A stretch of DNA of 64,000 nt from Epiperipatus broadwayi (taxonomy: Eukaryota; Onychophora; Udeonychophora; Euonychophora; Peripatidae). The notes beneath the pieces are model-generated. The model was given only the letters and a program-made list of their open reading frames with translations. It had not been told where the DNA came from and did not search any database. This document shows positions 1 to 12,140 of the stretch, one piece after another. Every line of letters starts with the position of its first letter. Position 1 is the stretch's first letter. Location: the NCBI GenBank assembly GCA_028023455.1, contig JAQFVV010012670.1, positions 932,001 through 996,000 of the forward strand. Direction: 5' to 3'. Both the position numbers and the translations under genes were made by a program.

Positions 1-2
1 TT

Positions 3-165
3 AAGAAATATGGAATTAGTAATTTACTTGATGGCACAGAGGATGATTTGTTAATAAAGACTCAGATTATGAAGAAGAGGCTTCAAGTGATTCTTTACTT
101 AGCTCTGGAGATGAATTGCTGGGTTTTGAGGATGAACCTATACTACAGTATTCCCTAATCACATT
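3..165 (+). pseudogene. Possible acidic coding remnant, interrupted by family A insertion
   Basis: From about 59 the frame reads DSDYEEEASSDSLLSSGDEL and continues with acidic residues. A compatible stretch (KKYGISNLLDGTEDDLL) precedes it in another frame, so one frameshift or splice is needed. The compositional bias towards D, E and S is unlike the surrounding A/T-rich DNA and resembles the acidic N-terminal regions of some DNA transposases such as piggyBac, but no diagnostic motif is present. The stretch runs off the left edge of the window and is followed at 187 by the target duplication of a repeat. It could equally be a chance open stretch. Confidence 0.25.
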
Positions 166-339
166 TTTTGTAAATATAAATTATTATAAAATTAATATAA
201 CTGAAACACAGGCTTATTATATACCTGTGTCTATATATGTAATATAGGGTATATGAGCACAGACTTTCAGATGACTCATCACTCTCCACTCTATCTAATA
301 ACACTGATACACTCAAGCACATATATGCTGAAAAGATAA

Positions 340-398
340 ATAATCACCAATATACGTATTTCATGCTAAACCAGCAATCATCAGTTGGTCCAGATTAT
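340..398 (-). ncRNA. Hammerhead ribozyme motif, family A copy 1 (inverted arm)
   Basis: Reading the minus strand: outer stem I ATAATC pairs with GATTAT and inner stem I CCAA with TTGG. The core CTGATGA is followed by a stem II hairpin (TGCTG/TAGCA, loop GTT), then GAAA. Stem III is the palindrome ATACGTAT, with A at position 17 just before TTGG. The ATA triplet satisfies the NUH cleavage rule. All core nucleotides are present. Stem III is too short to be stable in a monomer, as in hammerheads known to work as dimers. Confidence 0.82.
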
Positions 399-568
399 CA
401 TCTTCCACACATATGTACTATAAGTGCTCAGATATATATTAAGATAGACAATCTTCATACTTTAATGGACAGTCTCCAATCTACTACACACTCCAACTCT
501 TCAACCGTATGAAGATTGTCTATCTTAATATATATCTGAGCACTTATAGTATATATGTGTGGGAGATG

Positions 569-627
569 ATAATCTGGACCAACTGATGATTGCTGGTTTA
601 GCATGAAATATGTATATTGGTGATTAT
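569..627 (+). ncRNA. Hammerhead ribozyme motif, family A copy 2
   Basis: Outer stem I is ATAATC (569-574) with GATTAT (622-627); inner stem I is CCAA with TTGG (617-620). CTGATGA is followed by the stem II hairpin and GAAA at 605-608. Stem III is ATAT/GTAT (608-615) with one G-U pair, and A17 is at 616. Predicted cleavage is between 616 and 617. The core is intact. Confidence 0.85.
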
Positions 628-1039
628 TTATCTTTTCAGCATATATGTGCTTGAGTGTATCAGTGTTATTAGATAGAGTGGAGAGTGATGAGTCATCTGA
701 AAGTCTGTGCTCATATACCCTATATTACATATATAAACACAGAAATATAATAAGCCTGTATTTCAGTTATTACATTGTAGAGATGTCTGCCCATCCTTGC
801 ATATGTATTAAATGGATTATGTCCTGTACATGTGGGGTTCAGATTGACCTTAGGTCAACATGGGTGTGACAAGAATCTCGGCCTCAGGTGGCCTTCGAGC
901 ATTCCATCATCAGATTTTCAATTGGATGGATGGTTGAAGAGTTGGAGTGTGTAGTAGATTGGAGCCTGTCCATTAAAGTATGAAGATTGTCTATCTTAAT
1001 ATATATCTGAGCACTTATAGTATATATGTGTGGGAGATG

Positions 1040-1098
1040 ATAATCTGGACCAACTGATGATTGCTGGTTTAGCATGAAATACGTATATTGGTGATTAT
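1040..1098 (+). ncRNA. Hammerhead ribozyme motif, family A copy 3
   Basis: Same fold as copy 2: stem I ATAATC (1040-1045) with GATTAT (1093-1098), CCAA/TTGG inside, CTGATGA, stem II hairpin, GAAA (1076-1079), palindromic stem III ATACGTAT, and A17 at 1087. Predicted cleavage is 1087/1088, which is 471 bases after the equivalent site of copy 2. Confidence 0.85.
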
Positions 1099-1432
1099 TT
1101 ATCTTTTCAGTATATATGTGCTTGAGTGTATCAGTGTTATTAGATAGAGTGGAGAGTGATGAGTCAGCTGAAAGTCTGTGCTCATATACCCTATATTAAA
1201 ATTAATATAGTAATTCATTATGGAGATTCATAAAAAATGTAGAAAATTATTATTTTTCTTTAAAATGTGTATAAAAAGGAATTGTGTCATATATATCACT
1301 GTGTCCTATATGCTAGTAAATACGGTAATTATAATATTATATGCAGTTAAATAAAAGTTAAAAATATAGAAAAAGTAAAACTCTAATTATAAATTTATTT
1401 AAACGCACATTGATTACGTAAGTAATATTCAT

Positions 1433-1521
1433 TAAGGCTGTCGCCGCAAGCACATGCATAAGACCTGTAGAGGTCTCTACTATCGCATTTTATACGCATG
1501 TGCTTGAGGCTACAGCCTTAA
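1433..1521. repeat. Short inverted repeat (hairpin) with CACATGC arms
   Basis: TTAAGGCTGT and AGCACATGC near 1433-1465 are mirrored by GCATGTGCTTG and ACAGCCTTAA near 1489-1521. The arms are imperfect and the loop is about 30 bases. Part of the arm resembles the larger foldback at 47.9-48.3 kb. It is probably a MITE-like or foldback remnant; no coding capacity. Confidence 0.6.
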
Positions 1522-1714
1522 AAAGTAAAACTGTAAACTAGTATAGATTTTTAAAAATTAACACATAATATTTTTTAATGAAACAATAACTTTTTTAAAT
1601 AAATAAACATTTCTTGGTGGAATAAAAGATTGCTTTTTTTTAATTGTTTAAAATTTCTCACATATTTGATTGCATAAAAATGCCATTTACCGGTCAAACT
1701 TTTCATTGTGAAAC

Positions 1715-2195
1715 TTTATTTTCTAAAATGGAATAATTACATTTTAAAATTACATTATACATTTCAGTACGTGTTGACATTTTTCAAACTATTTTCATAC
1801 AATTTACAAACCAATATTATTTTCTATAAATGGAATACTTACAGTTTTAAATTACATTGTAAATGTCAGCCTGTAGTGCTAAAATATGCAGGGCCAAGAA
1901 CTGATGGTTTTCTCGATCCAAAGGATTGTCCAAAAGATGCAGTACTCTGATCAAATCAACATTATGATTTTCCAAAACAACGTGCAATTTTAGTTGTCTC
2001 GTAGTTGCTCTTTATCTGAAAAAAAAAAGATACTATTATAAACACTATGGGCTGACATTCTGCAAAGTATTTGTAAACAATTTATGATCCAACATTATTT
2101 TATAAAATGCAAGAATTAAAATGTTCTGAAATCGAATAATTACATTTTAAAATTACATTATAAATGTCAGTGTGTAGTGCTGGAATGTGCAGGAC
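1715..2195 (+). repeat. Diverged direct repeats of a ~70-bp unit
   Basis: Three related stretches (about 1721-1767, 1822-1892 and 2124-2192) share a TGGAATA-ATTACA-TTTTAAATTACAT core followed by AAATGTCAG. The latter two also share TGTAGTGCT and ATGTGCAGG. They are spaced roughly 100 and 300 bp apart. An 80-codon open frame across 1708-1950 lies in this repeat and shows no protein motif, so I do not call it a gene. Confidence 0.5.
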
Positions 2196-5100
2196 AAATT
2201 TGTTTCATAGCTGTTCTTGCACAAACATGCCTTTTCACATGAATTCTGTGAAATTGTGCTTATCCCTACACTTTTGCAATTTGTTTCATCTTCCAAGCTG
2301 TGTAGGGAAGCACAGTGACAGGCTTACAATTATTAGTATGTAATACTACATCAGATAGGATGTAAGATAATTACTTCAAAAAGAGATTATAAGAGTTATG
2401 GTCAGTTAAATTCCATACACCTTCACATGATATGGTAGCGATCTGTGAAATGTGCGCATTTGCATAGTGTTGCGAAGCACATCAGTGAGCTGTAATATTT
2501 ATGTGCAATGAAATATAGGCCTGCAACAGCTAATATGAACATCATTGTTCTATAGGCCGTAAACTTTGGGCCTGTAAATGGCATTGTTTATGTGCTTTAT
2601 CAAGCGTCATGTGTGTCTAATCAAACCTGTACCACATATAAAACTAAAAATATTTCTGTAATTATTAAAAAGAAATATGTTTAATGTTTTTAAAATAATT
2701 TTTTTTTTCCATCATTACTCTATTGTTAATGCATATTCGTGATATAAAATAATTCATTTTTATTTAGCTATTACAAATAATAAATCCAAAATCTAAAGAC
2801 TTCTGGATCGATTCCCAGCTGAAGAAAGTAAAGAACAAAAACTAAGTTTGGTTAAGGGTTCAAATATCCACATAAAATTTCAAACATCATATAATTTGAG
2901 AAACTGACTGTATGATTTTTTAAAATCTTCTAATTCTTTCTTTGCATGATTTTAGTTATTTAGTATTTCAAAATCTTTTAAAATTACACTCTTTATTCAC
3001 TCAAATTCAATCCTTTTTATAATTCATTTACTTACAGTTTCAACTAATCCACACTTTTCACCAGAGATGTTGCTCAATTTTCTGAAAAAAAAATCTCAAG
3101 TGGCATTTTAATTTAAGCAAATTAAGCAACAGAACTGATTAAAGCCCATAGATCAGTTGAAAGTGCAAGTAAACAAAGATTATAAAAAGCATTTTTTTAA
3201 AGTCTAAAAAAAAATTAGCTCAATTTATTTACTTTGTTTTAAAAAAAACATGAGAAACTATGCAATAAAAACCTTTATTTCATTAAGCCTTCCATTATTT
3301 AGACAATACACCTGAAAAAGATATGTTAATTAATCTATCTTCCTGGAGAAATAAATCAATCTTCCAAACCCAAGACTTGTATTTCGAACAAACTTTGAAT
3401 TTTTTTTTTCATATATTAGAGGATTCTTAAATAATTTCAAAAAATTTAAGAGTAATGGTCATAGATAATTCAATTATCCATCCAATGATAGTAAAGAAAT
3501 AATCGCCCAGCCTGTTTTTATCTTGAAAGGAAAGTCAACTCTTTGCTTAGGCAGAATAGGCAACAGTTTAGGCATCAGAAATCAGAATTCATACGGCACT
3601 GCTATAGTTATTTGTAAAAAAAAAAAAAAGCATTTAAATATGGGACTCCCCCCCCCCCCCCAGTATAATAGTTGCTGGTGTGATACATAATGTTATTGTT
3701 TTATTCTCCACATGAAATGTTAATTTAGATAATGCTAATTTCATAACATATGAATCTGAATTAATAATCTACCAAGGTATCAGCCTGAATAATTTGTTAA
3801 AACTGGTTCTATTATCAAACAAATTTGTTATGCTTGGGGAATGTCAACAGTGTTTCAGAAATATTTTTATTGTACTGACTATGAGATTTTTTTTTATGGT
3901 ATTAAATCTTCATCATTATTATTAAGATAGAGTCCGTCTATTAATAGAATTTTCATTGTTCATTCAGAAAAAAACAGGCCAAATATTAACATATATGAAA
4001 TACTGTTATATATAATTTAAAGTGATGAGTAATTTGAAATTTACAATTTCTGTAATTGGTATGTAAAAAAAATATTTTTCCTTATCTTCTTTTTAAAGTG
4101 TTAATTATTATTTAATTTTAAACTTCATCATTAAGAATCCCTCAGCAAGACATTGAGTCAATCACTGGGAGAAAATGTGAAATTGTCTGCAGTCAGTTTT
4201 CCCAAAGATTAAACTTCAAAACTGTATGTATTTATTATTAGCATGATTGTAGGTTGAGAATGAGTACATTATATGCTGAGGCTAATAATATTTTCATTGC
4301 ATTGTATTCACTTTCCAAATATTATTGATTATATATTTAGATTTAAAAAATTGAAAGGGAAGCTATACATATGAACCAATCACAGTGCTAGTTTCACTTC
4401 AAATGCGAACTGATTTTTTTAAAAATTCAATTAGGAATAAAATTAAGAACTATTGTTTATCTGATAGTTGTCTAATTGTGGAATCTAATAATATATAGCT
4501 ATAAATTATTTAGATATTAATGAATTAAATTGGTTTAGAAAATGAAGCTATACGTAAATGATAATTAAAAAAAAGTTTATTGCTACGTTTTCTACGTCAC
4601 TGTTATAATTTATAATGAAAAAGAAAATACCTTTATTTTAAGAAAAAGAATGAATTGTTTTAAAATTAAATAAGTCAAAATTAAATGATAGAGCTAAGCA
4701 CCAATGATTTAACTACTCATAACATAAACTGTATTGCATTTAAATGATTCAGCAAGAACAAAGTCATCAAAATAATTTATAACCAATAAGCTGACGTGTG
4801 TTCTGGAGAATGCTTTCACAGCAAATTCATCAAAATGAAGGAAAGCAATTGTGAAAGATTACTATAACTTCTGTGAATACAAATAGAAAAGAAGAAGAAT
4901 GACTCATGAAGTCGCAATACTCATTGTTAATTGTAACGTACAAGAAACAAAATGTGCATTGCTTGTATGTGTGGAATATATATATTCTACTACAACTGCT
5001 ACAAAAAATCAATATAAATATTACTAAAAGAGAGTTTTAAAATTCAGTTATCCATTCATTCGTTGTTATATAATTAAATTTTTAAAACCATTATTTAAAA

Positions 5101-5252
5101 AGTAAATTGTTACATTTTTATTTATCATTGTCAAACTCAATCCACTCACAACTTTGACACCATCCACCTCAGATAAATATAATAATGATTATTACTAATC
5201 ATTTTCTAAACTAGAGATTATCTATTAAAAAGTAAACTACATATAATAACAT
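2196..5252. other. A+T-rich stretch without recognisable features
   Basis: Only homopolymer runs stand out, for example an A tract near 3617 and a run of C ending near 3661. The 60-codon open frame near 4830-5012 on the minus strand has no recognisable motif. The 2400-2600 part has somewhat higher G+C, but I recognise nothing in it. Confidence 0.5.
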
Positions 5253-5830
5253 TTCCCGAAGGTTTGTGATGATGGTGTTCTAGTTATATTTTTATATTGG
5301 ACTATTTCCATTATCTAATATGTGTATTGAATGTCTTTAGAAAAAAAAATAACTTTATTTAAATATTCCAAATACATTCAACTGTTAGCAATAGCACATC
5401 AAGCAGGTTAGTATATGCACAATGTTTCGAGAGGTATTATTTCCCCCTCTTCTCCAGGTGTTGCTGGCCTGACCAGCGACAGTGCTAGCATGGGATTTGA
5501 ACCTGGACCTTTAGATTCTTGAGTATTGAATTTTAAGGTAATGCTCTAACCAATTGAGCCATCCTGTCAAGAATTACCTTAAAAATTCAATACTCAAGAA
5601 TCTAAGGGTCCAGGTTCGAATCTCATGCTAGTACTGTCACTGGTCAGGCCAGCAACACCTGAAGAAGTGGGGAGAATAAATACCTCTCAAAACATTATGC
5701 ATATACTAACCTGTTTGATGTGATTTTACTAACAGTTGAATGTACTTGGAATATTTAAATGAAGTTAAATTTTTCTAAAGACATTTAATACACATATTAG
5801 ATGATGGAAATAGTCCAAAATAAAAATACA
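5253..5830. mobile_element. Family B: head-to-head pair of tRNA-derived SINEs
   Basis: The left copy (5253-5569) reads on the minus strand from a tRNA-like head to a tail. Its head has an A box TGGCTCAATTGG (5550-5561 complement) and a B box GGTTCAAATCCC (5492-5503 complement), a pol III internal promoter. The right copy (5571-5830) reads plus, lacks the A box, and keeps the B box GGTTCGAATC (5613-5622). Both continue into the same roughly 220-bp body and the tail ATGATGGAAATAGTCCAA. Head-to-head pairing makes a palindrome of nearly 600 bp. The body contains a hammerhead-like core (CTGAAGA at 5659-5665) that is degraded in both arms: CTGGAGA in the left, CAAAAC instead of CGAAAC in the right. 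Confidence 0.7.
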
Positions 5831-8800
5831 ACATGTAATAACAGTTTAATAAAAAGAGTATATTTACTATTTTATAAAAGTTACAATTTTTGTTTTTTAA
5901 AGAAAAGAATATATATATATATTATGGGACTATAACAGAAGAGACTTTAATTTTTTAGTTATGTCTTAAAAATTTTATATGACAAATTTTTAATGTCCAT
6001 TTCATATTGTCATTGGAACTGTAGTACATGAATGCTTAAAATGTGGTAAATAACCATGGAGTTCAAGGCTTAGGGTATACTGATTATTGCCTTTAATCTC
6101 TAAGGTTGTACCAACAAAACATCATGTTAATGTGTGAAGATTACATGTAATATTGTTTTGTGTAATATAAGACTGTAAGCAGCTGCAAGATCTTGGCAAT
6201 GTCCTGCTTAAGAGTGTGACAATCTGATTGAATAGATAAATAGTTGTGATAAACAGTAAAAATTATAAGTCTCATTCTGTGGATGCCTTTTCCAGCTTCC
6301 AGATGCAGTGAGTTAATGCAAACAGAAGTTTCAACAAATTTTTGTGGTGCGGACTTCAGTTCTTATCAAATGACAATTATATTTGGCTATTTATAATTTA
6401 TCATTTTTAAGTGAGGGAAAAATAAAAGTTTGGTGAAGAAAGAAAAATTATACAATTTAAATTTAAAAAAGAAATTCACAATGAAGATAAGTCAGAGTTG
6501 GATCATATTTCAACTAACAAAACTACGTACTTCAAATCTGAAGCAACCATAATAATAAAGTGTTAGTGTGAAACTAGACTATTTTAAGAAAGAGAGTAAT
6601 AATAGTTGGTATGCCAACTTTAATTTGTTTTAAATATGAAGAAAATGGACTTATAGCTATTATCTAGTTTTTAGCAAAATGTAATAAATGTCTAAGATGC
6701 AATAAATCCACCATTCATATCTACTTTCTGTTACAATAAAAATTCGAGTTAAATTTTAAAGATTACAATTGCTCCAATAATGGTATATTCAGTTGATTCA
6801 TTTTATAATAAAATAAATACAAATGGGTTTGTTGAAATATATAAAAAGCACTAAAATAAAGTTACATAAAACTTCCAAAAAAAAAATACTCTCAAATTAA
6901 ATCCAAAATTCAAAATTGTAAAATGGAAATCAAATAAGAAAGAAAAACTGCAAATTCTCATTTACTATACTAATCTGCTAATCGAGGGATATTAACTTCT
7001 CCATCATTATTTCTCTGTAGAGGAAATGGGACAGACCATTGCCCTACAGTTAATTATTTAAAGACTTTTATTTTTTTATTTATTGTTAAATTAGAGCATT
7101 TCCTCAAACTAATATATGGTCTATTAATAATGGTTCATTTTTACTAATTTCAGTCTCTATTAAGGTTTAAACACCAGAAGAAGAAATGTGAAAGATAAGA
7201 TGAATAAAATCCCTGAATTTTGGGACAGAACACCCCAGATAAACATGCAATATCCAAATCAAAATAAATCTTAACATTAATTACTAATATACTTTGTAAC
7301 AATTTTATTTCAATATTTAAAGTTAATAATAGACTGGCCCAGGGGATCATAAATTGCCAAATTATTTACATTTTCAAGTAAGATTAAACAAAACAAAATC
7401 TTCTCAAACTATTAAAACATTTAATTAAGACTAAATATAGAAGAAATCACTTCAAAAAATGTAACCATAGAAATATATTAGTTTACATTTAGTAAATCTC
7501 CCATTCAGAATTAATAGTAATTAAAAAATATAAAAATAGTACTGTATAAATCCAAAACTATTAAAATGTAATCAGATTATATGAAGAATGAATAAAATAA
7601 ATATATATGTTTTCTAATTAAAAGTCATATTTTAATCTGATAGACAAACTGCATATAGATTATAATGAGCCCTGTAAACATTTTCAACAAGACTTGTGTA
7701 CATTACGTGATTCCCTAATTAAAAAAATATATAAAAAAGTTCAAAACACATGAATATTCACATTTAAGTAAAAGAATTAATATAGTCTATGTTAAAACAA
7801 TTATTCAAAGTCTAACTGATATTGACTTCATAATATTTTCATAAGTGAATTTTCCTAGCTCCTTATTATTAAGTCATCAATATTAACTATATAGCAACTT
7901 GTAACAGAAAAAAGAAAATACCTGAAATATCATTAAAAATATCAAAATTAAAAAAAAGTTAAATTAATTATTGAAAATAGGGGAAAAAATAAATTATTCA
8001 ACCATCAGCTTTTGCATCAAATTACAAGGCTAGAATTTATAATCTTTATTGTGTCCATAGAATCAATCTTACATTAATAACTTATATTAGAATTGATAGA
8101 ATAATTGAGTCTTACATATGAACCTAATTTGTTTTTTTACTATTAGCATAAAATTAGTCTACAGGAAATGGCTGCTAAACTTTATATAAAATCTAAGTTA
8201 GGTTCAATATTCTTGTCACTAATACAAATCAGAAATTTAATATAATAATCCTTAACTACTAATTCTTTTTTCCAAATAAACCCTAAAAGTCTATGTTTTG
8301 CATAACTCTCTATTGTCTTAAAAATCTTAATGATACCATTAATCTGCAATTATTAAGCAATGCATTATATAAAGATTTCAAGAATATAAAATATAACATG
8401 TCTTGGGTAGACAATATTTTACACAACTATAAAATATTCTTGAATTCTTCCTAATCTTTCTCTTCCACAGTTCCACATTTGATTTGTATTTAATCATACA
8501 TTTGTTGTAATCTTAAGCTGAATGTAATCCAAGGTTTATGTCAAAAGATTGATGACATTATAAAGTAACATTTGAAAAACTTTATACTATTTATAAAAAA
8601 ATAAAAAACTGTGTCAGGAGATCTTCAATAAGTTTACTATGAATTTAAAACATTGCCTAAATAGATCTTTATATCTTTCAACCTACAAAATAAAATATTT
8701 TAATACATATATTGTAAACAAAATGTCAATATGTTTTGACAATAAAAAGTTAATGTGTTGAAACTGTTTAGAAAATATGATAATGAAAATTCTTGAATGC

Positions 8801-10374
8801 TCTTTGCTTCTTTACAATAATAGATCTTAATTGTGTTTTGGTTTTGTAATCAGCAAGTAGTTGTAGAAATTTTTTAAGTGAAAGAGCTTTCAATATTTAT
8901 TTTTTATTGTTTTAAAACAAGGGGGGGACGACTTGCTAAAAATTAATTTCATTCATTGAATACAACTCAATCTTTATGGTGTAGTATAATTTTCTAAAAT
9001 ATATTGTTTTAAAGGAAGAAGAACCAGAATGATAAATAAACAATTACAACCATCGATTATTGGCCTGATGGTAGAGTGGTACATCAAAATTGCTACTGCT
9101 AGAAAAGTAAAGGTAAACCAGTAAGGAAGTGCATCATATTACATTATGTTTAATTTTATAATCAATAGAATTAATCAATGCAGATTATGAATTTTACTCT
9201 CTGGTTAAAAATAAGTAGATACCTTCATTAGTCTTAATGATTATGGATTGAAGAAAATAGTAAAATCTCAACTACTTAAAAAAATGTAAACCCAAGATTA
9301 TGTATATGTACTAACTACCATATTATATAATAAATATAAATTAGTCTCTATCTTGTTTGTGAGAGAAGTGTAACAAAAAAATATCAAGATGTTAATATGA
9401 TTATGGAGATTCAGATGTTGATACCCTATAGATCACCTGAGAGAAGGTAGTTTGAATTTCTATGGTGGTGGCTGATTGTGAAATGGTGAACTTAACATGA
9501 AGGACTGGTTAATAAAATAATAAAACTTCTCCTCAACACTTGAAAATTTCTCTGTATGCAATGAATTAAAAGTGGATAGAAACCATTCCTCCATTTGAAT
9601 AAGAGTGGTATAATGGAAAGATTCAAACTGATAAATATACATAGTTTTCCGTATTTGATCTCTAGCCCATTTCTCGAGCAAATGTTGTCTGCAAAATGCA
9701 TGATCAGGATGTGAGAGAGTAGTCTTAATTTCTGTATTGGTGATGTATTTTATTGTGGAATTGAGATATTTAATGTACTGATATAAAACAAAATAAAAAC
9801 AGTATTATGATGTTCTTTCATTAAACTGGGAATATACACAATTGATTAATAAAATGCTTTAAAATGTGTAACGTAGTCATTTAAAATATAACATTCAACA
9901 ACTAATTCATAAAGTATTAGAAATCAACCACTAACAATGTACAACATATAAATGATGAAATAACTTTTGTTATTTATATTGCAGAATGTTAATTACAAAA
10001 ACCATCTTGTCATTAACTTATTTTATGCTTGTCATTGAAACTATTTAAAAGTAGCTTCTCTTTTCTCTGTATTTAGATTTTATTGCTAAATGCCAATTCA
10101 GAAATAGAGTTTACAATTTGGAATTTTTACAAATAATTTAAAAATGTTACAGAGGAAAGGTAAAAGCCAAAATTAGTATGTCACTTTTTTTTTAAATTAG
10201 CAAGTTGAGAAACAAAATATTTTTTAACAATGGTATAAAAAAATCATAAATATATATAATAGTTATATATTTTGAAAAAATATATTTATCATTTTGTAAT
10301 ATTTAAATACAAGTATAATATATATACAGTACTTTAAATTAAAAATAATTAGAGGGTATTAGAACTCAAATTTT
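5831..10374. other. A+T-rich non-coding stretch
   Basis: No gene, RNA gene or repeat is recognised. Small open frames near 7150-7350 and 9460-9701 on the minus strand have no motifs and codon content typical of random A+T-rich DNA. A weak A-box-like string (TGATGGTAGAGTGG) near 9065 has no matching B box nearby. Confidence 0.5.
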
Positions 10375-10632
10375 CAAGCTTTCTTTATTCATACGCTCCA
10401 TCTTATATAACAGATACACCTGACCACATACATGTAGAAAAGTTAATCCAATAAATGTATTTTGTGCTGAACCAATACTGATGGTTATAACAATAAATAA
10501 AAAAAATAACAACTGACAAACAACATGCTATCATCAGATTTTCAATGATATGGACGGCTGAAAATTTGGAGAATTAAAACCTGTCCACCAAAGTATGAAC
10601 ATTTGCTATCTTAATATAAACCGAGCATTTAT

Positions 10633-10666
<34 letters not shown>

Positions 10667-10800
10667 GAAGATGATGATCTGGACCAACTGATGAGTCCTG
10701 GTTCAACATGAAATATGTATATTGGAGATCATTTATCTGTTTTATATGTATGTGATCAGTAAAAAGAACTTGAAAGTCTGAGTTCAAATATCCTCTAATT
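10375..10800. mobile_element. Family A copy, inverted pair
   Basis: The ends AGAACTCAAATTTTC (left) and its mirror GAAAGTCTGAGTTC (right) define an inverted-arm element. The left arm is degraded; the right arm retains a hammerhead motif. The centre carries the shared family A body (CATCAGATTTTCAATGATA and the following roughly 60 bases). TIR-like similarity extends to AATTAGAGG on both sides. Confidence 0.7.
10674..10732 (+). ncRNA. Hammerhead motif, family A copy 4 (stem II damaged)
   Basis: ATGATC (10674-10679) pairs with GATCAT (10727-10732), and CCAA with TTGG. CTGATGA and GAAA are intact and stem III is ATAT/GTAT. Stem II reads GTCCTG against CAACAT with two mismatched positions, so folding is probably impaired. 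This is the ATGATC/GATCAT subfamily. Confidence 0.65.
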
Positions 10801-12140
10801 ACATTTATAATTTTGATAAACTATTGTATTTATGCATGTAATAAATGATATGTTTGATTTTTTTTAGGGGTCAAGCGACAATATAGGTTTGATGATGAAA
10901 TTTTTAATTTGAATCAATCAAAAGCAAAACAAGAACTTCATCTTCTAGGATTCTTGTTTTACAATATGCTGATTATTGGCTATTTTTATCAGTTCAAAAG
11001 ATGATCTGCAAATATTTAGAATGCAACATATAAATGTTTTCCAGATCTTCCTAGACCATCTGTATTTATAAGATATTTCAATTGTTGTAGTAGTCTTTAA
11101 GAATATGTAAAAAGGGTCAAGCAGGTTGTCAACTTTTAGAATGGATGTCTTTAAATAGCATTCACTTACTTTATAATACCAAACAAGATTCATTCAGGAA
11201 GTTAGGGAACAGAAACAAAAAACAATTACTGATTTATTTTTTGTTTCAACAAAAATCGTTTATCATTACCTGCTAAATTTCTGATATTCACCCATTAATC
11301 CCACAGCCAACATAAACCAAGTGTAATCATTCTTGGAATCTACATTCATATAAATGAAAGTTATCCTATTCCAAGATGGAACTTCAAGAATGCTAACTGG
11401 AAATGATACACCGAATAATTGAAAAGAGTATTAATAGAATTTCCCAAATTCTCTTTTGTTACAGTAGGTTCAACAAACTCATAATAACAGATGCTAAAGA
11501 ATCCATTCCATGAGGATATCAAAAGCGATTCACTCCAGGTTAAAACAAAACTAGCAATGATCTTTATAGGCAAATTTTTGTATACCATTAATTAAGGAAT
11601 TATTGACAAAGTTATAAAATTACAGGATGATACCAGAAAAGAAATGTGGTAAAGATTATGGAGGAACAAAACTTTACAAGATTGAGTCATAAGGTTTGAT
11701 TACGTAAAAGTAAAGAGTTGTTACTATAACTACTAATGAGATTACTAATCTTATATGTCATATTTTTCAAGCCAAGATTGATAGAATGAGAAAAAGCATC
11801 ATTAGAGCAGAATTGAAAAACCTCTTTCGCAATATTCTACAAATATTAATGTGATAAAAATTGTATATGATTGTGAACTTGATCTTGTCCCTGTTTGTTT
11901 TAGATAGAAATGGTCAAGAGCGGATACCATATTTTCAGAATTTCTAAAAAATTTAGAAGATACTATTCAATTTGGAGATACTATTCAATAACATTACTCA
12001 TACAGAAAATATTCCAAATATTTAACATAAAAGTAAAGCTATATCAGTCCTAAAAATATAGCAATGTTCCAAAACATTGTCAGTCAATATCATAATTATA
12101 TGTTCCTTACAAGATTAAACATCACGAAGTTGTTGTGAAC
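10801..12140. other. A+T-rich stretch, possibly 5' part of a decayed LINE
   Basis: No clear feature up to about 11.6 kb. From 11.6 kb on, scattered LINE-like strings on the plus strand (for example RMRKSIIRAELKNLF near 11785) suggest that the LINE remnant that is clear from 12.15 kb begins here. Open frames on the minus strand near 10945 and 11361 look like shadows. Confidence 0.35.

Larger units (their letters stand above)
200..1196 (+). mobile_element. Family A composite retro-element with three hammerhead motifs and 13-bp target duplication
   Basis: The 13-mer TAAAATTAATATA occurs at 187-199 and exactly again at 1197-1209, bracketing the element. Inside are an inverted arm (200-497), a first direct repeat (498-734), a body (735-974) and a second direct repeat (975-1196). 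All three repeat segments contain the same hammerhead motif. The two direct copies cleave, by prediction, at 616/617 and 1087/1088, giving a 471-nt unit. Because inverted and direct arms overlap in content, the template should have held at least three units if this was one insertion event. No protein-coding capacity is seen. The A+T-rich flanks make short chance repeats possible, but these lie exactly at the element ends. Retrozyme-like is my best reading. Confidence 0.8.

Noticed and set aside
884-1075. 63-codon minus frame (and similar frames at 25861-26067 and 51351-51638)
   Set aside because: These parallel frames arise from the same family A repeat; similarity is explained by shared DNA and they contain no protein motif.
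200-1196. Family A as a MITE DNA transposon
   Set aside because: The 13-bp duplication, direct plus inverted repeats and ribozyme motifs do not fit the fixed short duplications and simple ends of cut-and-paste elements.
5253-5830. Functional tRNA gene on either strand
   Set aside because: A and B boxes are present, but the anticodon arm is not tRNA-like and the sequence continues into a SINE body.
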